A stretch of 64,000 bases of DNA from Streptomyces zaomyceticus (GCF_014656215.1 NZ_BNBZ01000001.1:124001-188000), one strand, 5' to 3'; shown: positions 27,534 through 36,582, counted from the stretch's first letter. Translations and numbers: made by a program. The notes: generated by a model not told the origin, from the sequence alone.

Positions 27534-28256
27534 ATGAGAATGTCCCCGCCCGCGCTCCCCCGGCGCGTCGCCGCCGAGTTCATCGGAACCGGCGCCCTCG
27601 TCGCCGTCGTCGTCGGCTCCGGAATCCGCGCCGACACCCTGAGCCAGGACATCGGTGTCCGGCTGCTCGCCAACGCCGCGGCCTCCGCCATCGGTCTCGG
27701 GCTGCTGATCGCCCTCATCGGCCCGCTCTCCGGCGCCCACTTCAACCCCGTCGTCACCCTCTCCGAGTGGTGGTCCGGGCGCCGCGAGGGCGGCTCGCGC
27801 GAGGTCCTCGCCTACATCGGCGCCCAGCTCGCCGGGGCCGTCGCGGGCGCCCTGCTCGCCGAGGCGATGTTCGGGCGGGCGCCCGGCGCCTGGGCCACCG
27901 AGTCGCGTTCGGCACTCCATCTGCTGCTCGGCGAGGCCGTCGCCACCGCCGGTCTCGTCCTCGTCGTCCAGGGCCTGCGCCACATCGGCCGCCCCGCGCT
28001 CGCGCCGGTCGCGGTCGCGGGCTACACCGGCGCGGCGATCTGGTTCACCTCCTCCGGCTCCTTCGCCAATCCGGCCGCCACCGTCGGCCGCGCCTTCTCG
28101 GACTCCTTCACCGGGATCGCCCCCGCCTCGGTGCCCGCCTTCGCCGCCGCCCAGCTCCTCGGGATGCTGCTCGGGATGGTCCTGGCCGGTGTGTTGTACG
28201 GAACACGTGGGGCGTCCGCCGAACCGAATACCGCCGACGCGCGTCGGACGGGGTGA
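27534..28256 (+). CDS. Aquaporin/MIP-family channel
   Basis: A 240-residue protein with six membrane segments. The two pore half-helices are SGAHFNPVVTLSEW (NPV instead of NPA) and SGSFANPAATVGRAF (NPA). The NPV variant and short loops resemble the bacterial subgroup often linked to arsenite or small neutral solute passage, but no ars genes are nearby, so the substrate is open. The ATG at 27534 lacks a clear ribosome binding site; an ATG 6 nt later is an alternative. It is divergent from the CbiX-like gene and followed after 39 nt by the SanA-like gene. Confidence 0.85.
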   Translation: MRMSPPALPRRVAAEFIGTGALVAVVVGSGIRADTLSQDIGVRLLANAAASAIGLGLLIALIGPLSGAHFNPVVTLSEWWSGRREGGSREVLAYIGAQLAGAVAGALLAEAMFGRAPGAWATESRSALHLLLGEAVATAGLVLVVQGLRHIGRPALAPVAVAGYTGAAIWFTSSGSFANPAATVGRAFSDSFTGIAPASVPAFAAAQLLGMLLGMVLAGVLYGTRGASAEPNTADARRTG

Positions 28257-28295
28257 CAGACCGACACCGAATCCACGATCCACGGAGGTTCCCGC

Positions 28296-28985
28296 ATGCC
28301 GGCACGGCTCACCCGGTTGACACCCCGCTCCACCCGGGCCCGCCGCCGCACCGTCCAGGCCGTGATGCTGGGCGTCGTCCTCGCGCTCATGCCCGTCACC
28401 TGGATGCACACCGCCGCCGCCGGGAAGCTCCGTACCACCGCCGACGTGCCCGCCCGGGACGTCGCCGTCGTCTTCGGCGCCGGACTGTGGAAGGGGCGCC
28501 CCACCCCGTATCTCGCGCACCGGCTCGACACCGCCGCCGAGCTGTACCGGACGGGCAAGGTCCGGGTCCTGCTCGTCACCGGCGACAACAGCCGGACCGC
28601 GTACGACGAACCCAGCGCCATGCGCACCTACCTCACCGGGCGCGGGGTGCCGGACGACCGGATCGTCAGCGACTACGCGGGCTTCGACACCTGGGACTCC
28701 TGCGTCCGGGCCCGCAAGGTCTTCGGCGTCGACCGGGCCGTGCTCGTCACCCAGGACTTCCACATCAAGCGGGCCGTCGCCCTGTGCGGACGGGCCGGTG
28801 TCGACTCCTACGGCGTCGGGGTCCCCGAACCCCACGACCGCACCTGGTACTACGGCACCACCCGGGAGCTGTTCGCGGCGGGCAAGGCCGCCCTCGACGC
28901 GGGACTGCGACCCGACCCGCACTTCCTCGGACCGGAGGAGAACGGCGTCACCGAGGCGCTGGCCTCGCCCACCGGCACCCGCTGA
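28296..28985 (+). CDS. SanA/YdcF-like (DUF218) membrane-anchored protein
   Basis: A 229-residue protein. An Arg-rich N-terminus (RSTRARRRTVQ) and one hydrophobic segment at about 23-42 anchor it. The rest is a DUF218 domain: DVAVVFGAGLWKGRPTPYLA, VLLVTGDNSRTAYDEPSAMR and VLVTQDFHIKRAVALC. The family includes E. coli SanA, involved in envelope barrier function, and the biochemical activity is unsettled. GGAGG lies 7 nt before the ATG. The stop codon sits inside the first unit of a 32-bp tandem repeat. Confidence 0.8.
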   Translation: MPARLTRLTPRSTRARRRTVQAVMLGVVLALMPVTWMHTAAAGKLRTTADVPARDVAVVFGAGLWKGRPTPYLAHRLDTAAELYRTGKVRVLLVTGDNSRTAYDEPSAMRTYLTGRGVPDDRIVSDYAGFDTWDSCVRARKVFGVDRAVLVTQDFHIKRAVALCGRAGVDSYGVGVPEPHDRTWYYGTTRELFAAGKAALDAGLRPDPHFLGPEENGVTEALASPTGTR

Positions 28986-29076
28986 GCACGCACGCCGGGG
29001 CTCACGGCACCCGCTGAGCCCGCACGCCGGGGCTCACGGCACCCGCTGAGCCCGCACGCCGGGGCTCACGGCACCC
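28973..29076 (+). repeat. 32-bp tandem repeat of hairpin-forming units
   Basis: Three full 32-bp units (starting 28973, 29005, 29037) plus an 8-nt partial copy. Unit 1 differs by one base (GAGCACG for GAGCCCG). Units 2 and 3 contain TGAGCCC...GGGCTCA, a perfect 7-bp stem with an 8-nt loop, so the array can fold into consecutive terminator-like hairpins right after the SanA-like gene. The first unit includes its stop codon. Confidence 0.85.
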
Positions 29077-29109
29077 GGCGCGCCCGGCGGAGGGCCTGGC
29101 ACCGCGCCC

Positions 29110-29136
29110 GTAATAAGCGGCGCCGCCCCGCGTAAC
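29110..29136 (+). promoter_or_regulatory. Weak candidate GlnR site upstream of narB
   Basis: GTAAT and GTAAC begin exactly 22 nt apart, the spacing of the repeated GTnAC half-sites in Streptomyces GlnR boxes, but the intervening GaAAC half-site is poor (CGCCG). The site ends 22 nt before the narB ATG. It is suggestive only. Confidence 0.3.
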
Positions 29137-29158
29137 ACGCCTGACGCACGCTGACCGT

Positions 29159-31267
29159 ATGTCCGAGGTCACCGCCGTTCCCACCCACTGCCCCTACTGC
29201 GCCCTGCAGTGCGGCATGTCGCTCCGCCCCACCGGCGTCCCGGAGCTGCCCGCCGAGGTGGTCGACCGGACCGACTTCCCCGTCAACCGGGGCGCCCTGT
29301 GCGGCAAGGGCCGCACCGCCCCCTCCGTACTCTCCTCCCGGGTCCGGCTCACCGAGCCCCTGGTCCGATGCCCTGACACGGGGGTCCTGGAACCCGCGTC
29401 CTGGGAGGAGGCACTCGCCGCCGTCGCCGACGGACTGCGCCGGACCCGCGCCGACCACGGTCCCGATGCCGTGGGGGTCTTCGGCGGCGGCGGCCTCACC
29501 AACGAGAAGGCGTACACGCTGGGCAAGTTCGCCCGGCTCGTCCTCGGCACCTCGCAGATCGACTACAACGGACGCTTCTGCATGTCGTCGGCGGCGGCCG
29601 CGCACGGCAGGGCCTTCGGGCTCGACCGGGGGCTCCCCTTCCCCCTGGAGGACGTCCCGAGGACCGGGTGCGTGATCCTCGTCGGCTCCAACCTCGCCGA
29701 GACCATGCCGCCCGCCCTTCGCTACCTCACCGAGCTGAAGGAGAACGGCGGAAAGCTGATCGTCATCGATCCCCGCCGCACCCGGACCGCCGAACAGGCC
29801 GATCTCCACCTCGCGCCCCGCCCCGGCACCGACCTCGCGCTCGCCCTCGGCATGCTGCACCTCGTCGTCGCCGAGGGGCGGGTGGACGAGGAGTTCGTCG
29901 AGGAGCGCACCACCGGCTGGGAGGCCGCGCGCGCCGGGGCGATGTCCCACTGGCCCGAGCAGGTCGAGCGGATCACGGGCGTCCCGGTGCCGCTGCTCCG
30001 GGAGGCCGTCGCGATGTTCGCCGACGCCGCCACCGGCATGGTGCTGACCGCGCGAGGACCCGAGCAGCAGTCCAAGGGCACCGACACCGTCGGCGCCTGG
30101 ATCAACCTCTGCCTGGCCACCGGCAGGGCGGGCCGGCCGCTCAGCGGCTACGGCTGCCTCACCGGCCAGGGCAACGGCCAGGGCGGCCGCGAACACGGCC
30201 AGAAGGCCGACCAGCTCCCCGGCTACCGCAAGCTCGACGACCCGGCCGCCCGGGCGCACGTGGCCGGGGTGTGGGGTGTGTCCCCCGAGTCGCTGCCGGG
30301 CCCCGGGCGGAGCGCGTACGAACTCCTCGACGCGCTCGGCGGCGAGGTGAGGTCCCTGCTCCTGATGGGCTCCAACCCGGTGGTCTCCGCGCCCCGCGCG
30401 GCGCACGTCGAGGGGCGGCTGCGGTCGCTCGACTTCCTCGCCGTCGCGGACGTGGTGCTCTCCGAGACCGCCGAACTCGCCGATGTCGTCCTGCCCGTCA
30501 CCCAGTGGGCGGAGGAGACCGGCACCATGACCAACCTGGAGGGGCGGGTACTGCTCCGCCGCCGCGCCCTCACCCCGCCCGCCGGGGTCCGGACCGACCT
30601 GGAGGTGCTGCACGCGCTCGCCGGGCTCCTCGGCTGGGAGAAGGGCTTCTCCGCGGAACCGGAGGAGGTCTTCGACGAGCTGCGCCGCGCCTCGGCCGGC
30701 GGCCCCGCCGACTACTCGGGCATCGACTACCGCCGCATCGAGGAGGAACAGGGCGTCTTCTGGCCCTGCCCCTCGACCCCGGAAGGCGCCGACGACCACC
30801 CCGGGACGCCCCGGCTGTTCCTGGACCGGTTCGCGACCCCCGACGGGCGGGCCCGGTTCGTGCCGGTGGTGCACCGGGCGGCGGCCGAGGAGACGGACGC
30901 CGACTACCCGGTGGTCCTCACCACCGGCCGGGTCGTGTCCCAGTACCAGTCGGGCGCGCAGACCCGGCGGGTCGCCGAGCTGAACGCCGCGGCGCCCGGC
31001 CCCTTCGTGGAGCTGCACCCGCGGGTCGCCGAGCGGCTCGGGGTGGCCGAGGGCGAGCGGGTCGCGGTGGTCTCCCGGCGCGGACGGGCCGTCGCACCGG
31101 CCCGGATCACCACGGCCATCCGGCCGGACACCGTCTTCATGCCGTTCCACTGGGCGGGCGAGGGCCGGGCCAACACCCTGGTGAACCCGGCACTCGACCC
31201 GATCTCCCGGATGCCGGAGTTCAAGGTGTGCGCGGTACGTCTGGAGCGCGTCGGGGACACCGCCTAG
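29159..31267 (+). CDS. narB: Assimilatory nitrate reductase catalytic subunit (MoCo, 4Fe-4S)
   Basis: A 702-residue molybdopterin oxidoreductase that reduces nitrate to nitrite in the cytoplasm. An N-terminal 4Fe-4S cluster is bound by Cys11, Cys14, Cys18 and Cys48 (THCPYCALQCG, ALCGKG). DYNGRFCMSS places the Mo-ligand Cys at residue 141. TNLEGRVLLRR, MGSNPVVS and the C-terminal MGD-binding domain with VVLTTGRVVSQYQSGAQTRR and MPFHW complete it. There is no signal peptide or C-terminal 2Fe-2S domain, consistent with the NarB/NasC assimilatory type. NirB/NirD, which takes the nitrite onward, is 12 kb downstream. Confidence 0.9.
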   Translation: MSEVTAVPTHCPYCALQCGMSLRPTGVPELPAEVVDRTDFPVNRGALCGKGRTAPSVLSSRVRLTEPLVRCPDTGVLEPASWEEALAAVADGLRRTRADHGPDAVGVFGGGGLTNEKAYTLGKFARLVLGTSQIDYNGRFCMSSAAAAHGRAFGLDRGLPFPLEDVPRTGCVILVGSNLAETMPPALRYLTELKENGGKLIVIDPRRTRTAEQADLHLAPRPGTDLALALGMLHLVVAEGRVDEEFVEERTTGWEAARAGAMSHWPEQVERITGVPVPLLREAVAMFADAATGMVLTARGPEQQSKGTDTVGAWINLCLATGRAGRPLSGYGCLTGQGNGQGGREHGQKADQLPGYRKLDDPAARAHVAGVWGVSPESLPGPGRSAYELLDALGGEVRSLLLMGSNPVVSAPRAAHVEGRLRSLDFLAVADVVLSETAELADVVLPVTQWAEETGTMTNLEGRVLLRRRALTPPAGVRTDLEVLHALAGLLGWEKGFSAEPEEVFDELRRASAGGPADYSGIDYRRIEEEQGVFWPCPSTPEGADDHPGTPRLFLDRFATPDGRARFVPVVHRAAAEETDADYPVVLTTGRVVSQYQSGAQTRRVAELNAAAPGPFVELHPRVAERLGVAEGERVAVVSRRGRAVAPARITTAIRPDTVFMPFHWAGEGRANTLVNPALDPISRMPEFKVCAVRLERVGDTA

Positions 31268-31295
31268 GGGTCCGAAAGGGACGGCGCGGGGCAGC

Positions 31296-32015
31296 CTACG
31301 GGCGGCTGAACCAGTCGCCGCTCTCGATGACCGGGCCGAGGGGCGCGTCCGGTGCCGCCAGGAAGACCCAGGCGGACACCCGCGCCCCGTCCCCCGACCG
31401 AACGACGTCCATCGCCACCCGCTCGTACCCGACGGGCAGCTCCAGCCGGTCGAGCAGGCCGAAGAGTTCTCCGTAGGAGTCGTCCGCCGGCGTCAGCAGC
31501 GTGCCGACCACCCGGCCCCCCTCCGCCGGAACGACGTACGGATAGCCGGGTCCGTCGTGCAGGACCGCCCCGTGCAGCACGGCGTCCGCCTCGGCGCCGA
31601 TCCGGCCGGCGAGGAACCGGTCGTGGTTGTACGCGCCCGGGCGCAGCGTCCCGTACACGAAGAACGGCCGCCGCTCGGCCGCCGCGTTCTCGACCACCGG
31701 GGCCGCCGAGGTCTCCCGCTCGACCCAGCGCGCGTAGCCCTCGGAGGCCCGGGTCACCCGGGTGGCGAGGATCTCCGGCGTCTCGTAGTCGTGGGCGGCG
31801 AGGAGGTGCGCCTCCAGGGCCGGGTAGCGGGCCTCGGTGGTCTTGAACACCACCTCCCACTCCTCGGTGGTCTCGATCGCGCCCCGCCAGTGGTAGACGG
31901 AGGTGACGGGCCCCGAGATCTGCGCGCAGGCGACGAGCCGGGCCTCGACGGCGCCGTGCGCCAGGGCGTCCGCCTTGGCGCGGGCGTCGGTGGTGGTGCG
32001 GACGGTGACGATCAC
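31296..32015 (-). CDS. CutA1 - gamma-glutamylcyclotransferase-like fusion protein
   Basis: A 239-residue two-domain protein. Residues 1-105 are a CutA1 (divalent-ion tolerance) domain: ARLVACAQISGPVTSVYHW, IETTEEWEVVFKTT and HDYETPEI are all in order. From about 117, FFVYGTLRPGAYNH starts a GGCT/AIG2-like domain with the YGTLRxG substrate loop, and the acidic residue in LLDRLELPVGYER fits the family. Each domain exists alone in most genomes, so the fusion is notable. The GTG start overlaps the stop of the ABC exporter gene by 4 nt (GTGA). It converges on narB. Confidence 0.85.
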   Translation of the reverse strand: MIVTVRTTTDARAKADALAHGAVEARLVACAQISGPVTSVYHWRGAIETTEEWEVVFKTTEARYPALEAHLLAAHDYETPEILATRVTRASEGYARWVERETSAAPVVENAAAERRPFFVYGTLRPGAYNHDRFLAGRIGAEADAVLHGAVLHDGPGYPYVVPAEGGRVVGTLLTPADDSYGELFGLLDRLELPVGYERVAMDVVRSGDGARVSAWVFLAAPDAPLGPVIESGDWFSRP

Positions 32016-34021
32016 GTCTCCACCGTACGGGCGAACTGGGCCGCGTGCAGCCGGGCGTACGCGCCCCCGGCGGCGAGGAGTTCCTCGTGGCTGCCCTGTT
32101 CGGCGATCGAGCCGCCCTCCATGACCAGGATGGTGTCCGCGTCCCGGATCGTGGAGAGCCGATGGGCGACGACGAAGCTGGTGCGGCCGGCGCGGAGCGA
32201 GGACATGGCCTGCTGGACGAGGAGTTCGGTCCGGGTGTCGACGGAGCTGGTGGCCTCGTCGAGGACGAGGATCACCGGGTCCGAGAGAAAGGCGCGGGCG
32301 AGGGTGACCAGCTGCTTCTCCCCCTCGCTGAGACCGCCGCCGTCCTCGTCGAGGACGGTGTCGTACCCCTCGGGCAGGGTGCGGACGAACCGGTCGGCGT
32401 GCGCGGCCCGCGCCGCCGCCACGATCCGTTCCCGCGAGACCTCGCCGGGCGCCCCGTAGGCGATGTTGTCGGCGATGGTGCCGCCGAAGAGCCAGGTGTC
32501 CTGGAGGACCATGCCGGTGACGGAGCGCAGCTCCTCCCGGGTCATCCCCGCCGTGTCGACGCCGTCGAGGGTGATCCGGCCGCCGGTCACCTCGTGGAAG
32601 CGCAGGAGCAGGTTGACCAGGGTCGTCTTGCCCGCCCCGGTGGGGCCGACGATCGCGACCGTGCTGCCGGGCTCGACGGTGAGCGACAGGTCCTCGATGA
32701 GCGGCTTGCCGTCCTCGTAGCGGAAGGCGACCTTCTCGAAGGAGACCCTGCCGCGGAGCTCGGCCGGCCGGTGCGGCTCGACCGGGTCGGGGGACTCCTC
32801 CTCGGCGTCGAGGAAGTCGAAGACCCGCTCGGCGGAGGCCACTCCGGACTGGAGGAGGTTGGCCATCGCGGCGACCTGGGTGATCGGGCCGTTGAACTCG
32901 TAGGAGTACTGGATGAAGGCCTGCACGTCACCGACGGACAGCGTGCCGCTCGCCACCCGCAGTCCGCCGACGACGGCGATGGCCACGTAGTTCAGATTGC
33001 CCACGAAGGTCAGCGCGGGCTGGATGAAACCGGACACGAACTGGGCGCGGAAGCTCGACCGGTACAGCTCCTCGCCCAGTTCGTCGAAGCGGCGGACGGC
33101 CTCGTCGCGGCGGCCGAAGGCGACGACCTCGGTGTGCCCGGTGATCATCTCCTCGACATGGCTGCCGAGCCTGCCGGTGACCGCCCACTGCTTCACGAAC
33201 TGCGGCTGGGCGCGCCGCCCGACGAAGGCGGCGACGGCGACCGAGAGGGGCACGGTGACGAGGGCGACGAGGGCGAGCAGCGGCGAGATCCAGAACATCA
33301 TCGCGAGGACGCCGAAGAGGGTCAGGACGGCCCTGATCATCTGGCTGAGGGCCTGCTGGAGGGTCTGGGTGATGTTGTCGATGTCGTTGGTGGTGCGGGA
33401 GACGACCTCGCCGCGCGACTGCCGGTCGAGGTAGGCGAGGGGCAGCTTCGCCAGCTTGTGCTGGGCCCGTTCGCGGAGCCGGTGCCCGGCCCGCTGGACG
33501 ACGGTGGTGGCGATCCGGAGCTGGATCCAGGTGAAGAGGGCCGAGCCGGCGACCATCAGGACGGAGAGGGCGAGGACCCGGCCGACGGCCGCGAAGTCGA
33601 CCCCGGCGGGGCCGGTGGCGCCGGAGACGACGAGGTCGGTGGCGCGGCCGAGGAGGAGCGGGCCGAGGACGGAGAGGAGGACGGCCGTGGCACCGGTGGC
33701 GAGGACGGCGAGGAGGAGGGAGCGGTCGGGGGCGAGGGTGCGCAGGAGCCGGAGTCCGGAGGCCCGGAAGGAGAGGGAGCGTTCGAGGACGGCGGCGGCG
33801 GGGAGACCGGGACCGCGCTGCTGGACGGGTGGCCCGGTGCGGGCGGGGGCTCCCGTGGTGGTGCGGGACTTCCCGGCGGAGGGCCGCTCGTGGGTGTCGA
33901 GGGCGGTGCCGGCGTGCCCGTCGGGGGCGTCGGTGCCGCCGTGCCCCCCGGAGGTGGGGGTGCCGCCGTGCCCGTCGGGGGTTCCCTTCGGGGTCCGGCT
34001 CTCCGTGGTGGATGTGTTCAT
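32012..34021 (-). CDS. Heterodimeric ABC exporter half, consensus-site subunit (second pair)
   Basis: A 669-residue ABC exporter, clearly paralogous to the consensus-site subunit near 18 kb (shared blocks TLQQ, LTLFGVLAMMFWISPLLALV, MVLQDTWLFGGTIADNIAYG). A Thr/Gly/Pro-rich ~75-residue N-terminal tail (TPKGTPDGHGGTPTSGGHGG) precedes six membrane segments. Walker A is GPTGAGKTT, the signature is the degraded LSEGEKQL, and Walker B VLDEATSSVD keeps the catalytic Glu. It starts at an ATG overlapping the partner's stop by 4 nt, and its own stop overlaps the CutA-GGCT start. The substrate is unknown. Confidence 0.88.
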   Translation of the reverse strand: MNTSTTESRTPKGTPDGHGGTPTSGGHGGTDAPDGHAGTALDTHERPSAGKSRTTTGAPARTGPPVQQRGPGLPAAAVLERSLSFRASGLRLLRTLAPDRSLLLAVLATGATAVLLSVLGPLLLGRATDLVVSGATGPAGVDFAAVGRVLALSVLMVAGSALFTWIQLRIATTVVQRAGHRLRERAQHKLAKLPLAYLDRQSRGEVVSRTTNDIDNITQTLQQALSQMIRAVLTLFGVLAMMFWISPLLALVALVTVPLSVAVAAFVGRRAQPQFVKQWAVTGRLGSHVEEMITGHTEVVAFGRRDEAVRRFDELGEELYRSSFRAQFVSGFIQPALTFVGNLNYVAIAVVGGLRVASGTLSVGDVQAFIQYSYEFNGPITQVAAMANLLQSGVASAERVFDFLDAEEESPDPVEPHRPAELRGRVSFEKVAFRYEDGKPLIEDLSLTVEPGSTVAIVGPTGAGKTTLVNLLLRFHEVTGGRITLDGVDTAGMTREELRSVTGMVLQDTWLFGGTIADNIAYGAPGEVSRERIVAAARAAHADRFVRTLPEGYDTVLDEDGGGLSEGEKQLVTLARAFLSDPVILVLDEATSSVDTRTELLVQQAMSSLRAGRTSFVVAHRLSTIRDADTILVMEGGSIAEQGSHEELLAAGGAYARLHAAQFARTVET

Positions 34022-35754
34022 GCCGCTTCCTCCTCGGTGAGCTGGGAGAGGACGATCTCCCGGTAGGTGGCGTTGTCCCGCATCAGGGAGGTGTGGGTGC
34101 CGGTGCCGACGTTCCGGCCCCGGTCGAGGACGACGATCCGGTCGGCCTCGCGGATGGTGGAGACCCGCTGGGCGACGATCACGACGGTCGCGTCCGCCGT
34201 CTCCTCCCGGAGTGCCTCGCGGAGCCGGGCGTCCGTGCGGGGGTCGAGCGCGGAGAAGGAGTCGTCGAAGAGGTAGAGGCGGGGGCGTGCGACGAGGACC
34301 CGGGCGATGGCCAGCCGTTGCCGCTGGCCGCCGGAGAGGTTGGTGCCGCCCTGGGAGACCGGCGCGTCCAGCCCGTCCTCCAGGTCCCGTACGAAGTCGG
34401 CGGCCTGGGCGACCTCCAGGGCGTGCCAGAGTTCCTCGTCGCTCGCCCCGGGCCGGCCGTACCGCAGGTTCGTCGCGACCGTTCCGGAGAAGAGGTACGG
34501 CTTCTGCGGGACGAGTCCGACCGTCCGCGCCATCAGTTCCGGGTCGAGCCGGCGTACGTCGACGCCGTCGACCAGGACCGCGCCCGCGGCCGCGTCGAAG
34601 AGCCGGGGGACGAGCCCGAGCAGGGTCGACTTGCCGCTGCCCGTCGAGCCGACGATCGCGGTGGTCTCGCCCGGCCGGGCGACGAGCCCCACGTCCGTGA
34701 GGACCGGCTCCTCCGCACCGGGGTACCGGAAGCCCGCGCCCCGCACCTCCAGCTGTCCCCGGCCGTCCGTGATCCGCACCGGGTCGGCCGGCGGGACGAC
34801 CGAGGAGCGGGTGTCGAGGACCTCGCGGACACGCTCGGCGCCGGCCTCCGCCCGGGGCATGTTCATGAGGAGGAAGAGGACCATCATCACGGACATCGCC
34901 GTCTGGAGCAGATAGCCGAGGAAGGCGACGAGCACTCCGGGCTGGAAGGTGCCGGAGTCGATGCGGTGGGCCCCGACGTAGACGAGGGCGACGGTCGTGA
35001 GCTCCCAGACGATGAGCACCGTCGGGTACATCAGGGCCTGGAGCCGGCCGGCCCGCAGGCCGACGGAGAGCAGCTCGTCGTTGGCGGCGCCGAAGCGTTC
35101 CCGCTCGTGCCGGTCGCGGACGAAGGCGCGGACCACCCGGACGCCGGTGATCTGCTCGCGCAGCACCCGGTTGGCGCCGTCGACGCGCTCCTGCATGCCC
35201 CGGAACAGGGGCCGCATCCGCAGGACGATCGCTCCGACCGCCCCCGTCATCACGGGCACGAAGAGGAGCAGGACCAGGGCGAGCGGAACGTCCTGGCGCA
35301 GGGCCATGGCGATCCCGCCGACGCACAGGAGGGGCGCGGCGACCAGCATGGTCAGGACGAGGACCGTGAACGTCTGGATCTGCTGGACGTCGTTGGTCGT
35401 CCGGGTGATGAGGGAGGCGGCTCCGAACCGGCCCCGCTCCTGGGCGGAGAACTCCTGGACGCGGCGGAAGACCTCGGAGCGCAGGTCGCGGGCGACGCCC
35501 ATGGCGATCCTGGCTCCGGTGTACGTGGCGGCGGCCGCGACCACGGCCTGGAGCAGGGTGACGGCGATCATCACGGCGCCGCCGCCGAGCACCCGGCCGG
35601 TGTCGCCGCGCAGGACGCCCTCGTCGATGACACCGGCGTTGAGGGTGGGCAGGGCGAGGGAGGCCAGGGACTGGACGAGCTGGAGGGCGACGAGGAGGAC
35701 GAGAAGGGTCCGGTACGGCCGGAGGCGGGGCGCGAGGAGTCGCAGCAGCATCAT
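34018..35754 (-). CDS. Heterodimeric ABC exporter half, degenerate-site subunit (second pair)
   Basis: A 578-residue six-helix plus ATPase protein, paralogous to the 577-residue subunit near 16 kb. Walker A GSTGSGKST and signature LSGGQRQRLA are intact. Walker B reads LYLFDDSFSALD, with Asp in place of the catalytic Glu, so the same degenerate/consensus asymmetry is kept in both pairs. Two consecutive ATGs are available (35754, 35751). The FMN-reductase gene ends 9 nt upstream on the same strand, so the operon probably runs FMN reductase, this gene, its partner, then CutA-GGCT. Confidence 0.88.
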   Translation of the reverse strand: MMLLRLLAPRLRPYRTLLVLLVALQLVQSLASLALPTLNAGVIDEGVLRGDTGRVLGGGAVMIAVTLLQAVVAAAATYTGARIAMGVARDLRSEVFRRVQEFSAQERGRFGAASLITRTTNDVQQIQTFTVLVLTMLVAAPLLCVGGIAMALRQDVPLALVLLLFVPVMTGAVGAIVLRMRPLFRGMQERVDGANRVLREQITGVRVVRAFVRDRHERERFGAANDELLSVGLRAGRLQALMYPTVLIVWELTTVALVYVGAHRIDSGTFQPGVLVAFLGYLLQTAMSVMMVLFLLMNMPRAEAGAERVREVLDTRSSVVPPADPVRITDGRGQLEVRGAGFRYPGAEEPVLTDVGLVARPGETTAIVGSTGSGKSTLLGLVPRLFDAAAGAVLVDGVDVRRLDPELMARTVGLVPQKPYLFSGTVATNLRYGRPGASDEELWHALEVAQAADFVRDLEDGLDAPVSQGGTNLSGGQRQRLAIARVLVARPRLYLFDDSFSALDPRTDARLREALREETADATVVIVAQRVSTIREADRIVVLDRGRNVGTGTHTSLMRDNATYREIVLSQLTEEEAA

Positions 35755-35763
35755 GACGGTTCC

Positions 35764-36393
35764 TCACGCGCCGTACGGGCGGACGGACTTGGCGTCCTTG
35801 AGGGCGGTGCCCCACCAGGCGATCTGGTCGAGGAGCGCCTTGGCCGCGATCTCGGCGCCGGCGGGGTCCTTGTGCCGTCCGTCCTCGTCGAACAGCCCGT
35901 GGGCCTGGTGGAAGGAGACCGTCTCGCGGACGGTGACGGCGTGCATCTCGGCGTAGACCTGGCGGAGCTGCTCGACGGCGCGCAGGCCGCCGGACATGCC
36001 GCCGTAGGAGACGAAGCCGACGGGCTTGGCCTGCCATTCGGTGTAGTGCCGGTCGATCAGGTTCTTGAGGGAGGCGGGGAAGGAGTGGTTGTACTCGGGG
36101 GTGATGACGACGAAGGCGTCCGCGGCCTCCAGCACCGGTGTGACCTTGGCGAGTTCGGCGGTGACGGCCGGGGAGGGGCGGTGGGAGAGGGAGGTGGGGA
36201 GGTCGATCTCGGCGAGGTCGACGACGGTGACGGTGAAGTCCTCGCGCTCGGCGAGGCGGGAGCGGAACCAGTCGGTGATGACGGGGGCGAAACGGCCTTC
36301 GCGGTCGCTGGCGACGACGAGGGCGAGAGTGAGGGGGGCGGGGGTGACGGTGGCGGGGGTGACGGTGGCCGTGGTGGCGTTCGTGATGTCCAT
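35764..36393 (-). CDS. NAD(P)H-dependent FMN reductase family protein
   Basis: A 209-residue flavodoxin-fold oxidoreductase. After a Thr/Pro/Val-rich start (TATVTPATVTPAPL), LALVVASDREGRFAPVITDW forms the FMN phosphate loop. ADAFVVITPEYNHSFPASLKNLIDR is the signature of the NADPH-dependent FMN reductase (chromate/quinone reductase) group, and VSYGGMSGGLRAVEQLR is the second FMN contact. Its role may be reduction of quinones, azo compounds or chromate. It heads the apparent operon with the second ABC exporter. The 189-nt gap upstream is extremely GC-rich, with repeated CCCGGGG blocks and a run of nine Gs. Confidence 0.85.
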   Translation of the reverse strand: MDITNATTATVTPATVTPAPLTLALVVASDREGRFAPVITDWFRSRLAEREDFTVTVVDLAEIDLPTSLSHRPSPAVTAELAKVTPVLEAADAFVVITPEYNHSFPASLKNLIDRHYTEWQAKPVGFVSYGGMSGGLRAVEQLRQVYAEMHAVTVRETVSFHQAHGLFDEDGRHKDPAGAEIAAKALLDQIAWWGTALKDAKSVRPYGA

Positions 36394-36582
36394 GTCGAGG
36401 ATCGTGGTACCTCAAGTTTGGTTGAGGTCAAGCGGTGATTTCCCTCCCTCGCGGACCCCGTTCCCCAAGACCCTCCCCGGGGCCTCTCCCGGGGACCCCG
36501 GGGACTCTCCCGGAGCTCCCCCGGGGGGGGGCCTCCCCGGAGCCCTTGCCCAACGCCCTTTTCCCGGACGTACGGTGAGCGC

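Noticed and set aside
28973..29076. CRISPR array
   Set aside because: The repeats are directly abutting with no spacers, and there are no cas genes.
36460..36560. GC-rich repeats of CCCGGGG and a run of nine Gs as a regulatory element
   Set aside because: Low-complexity sequence without clear periodicity or dyad at a defined promoter position; also a likely spot for sequencing errors.
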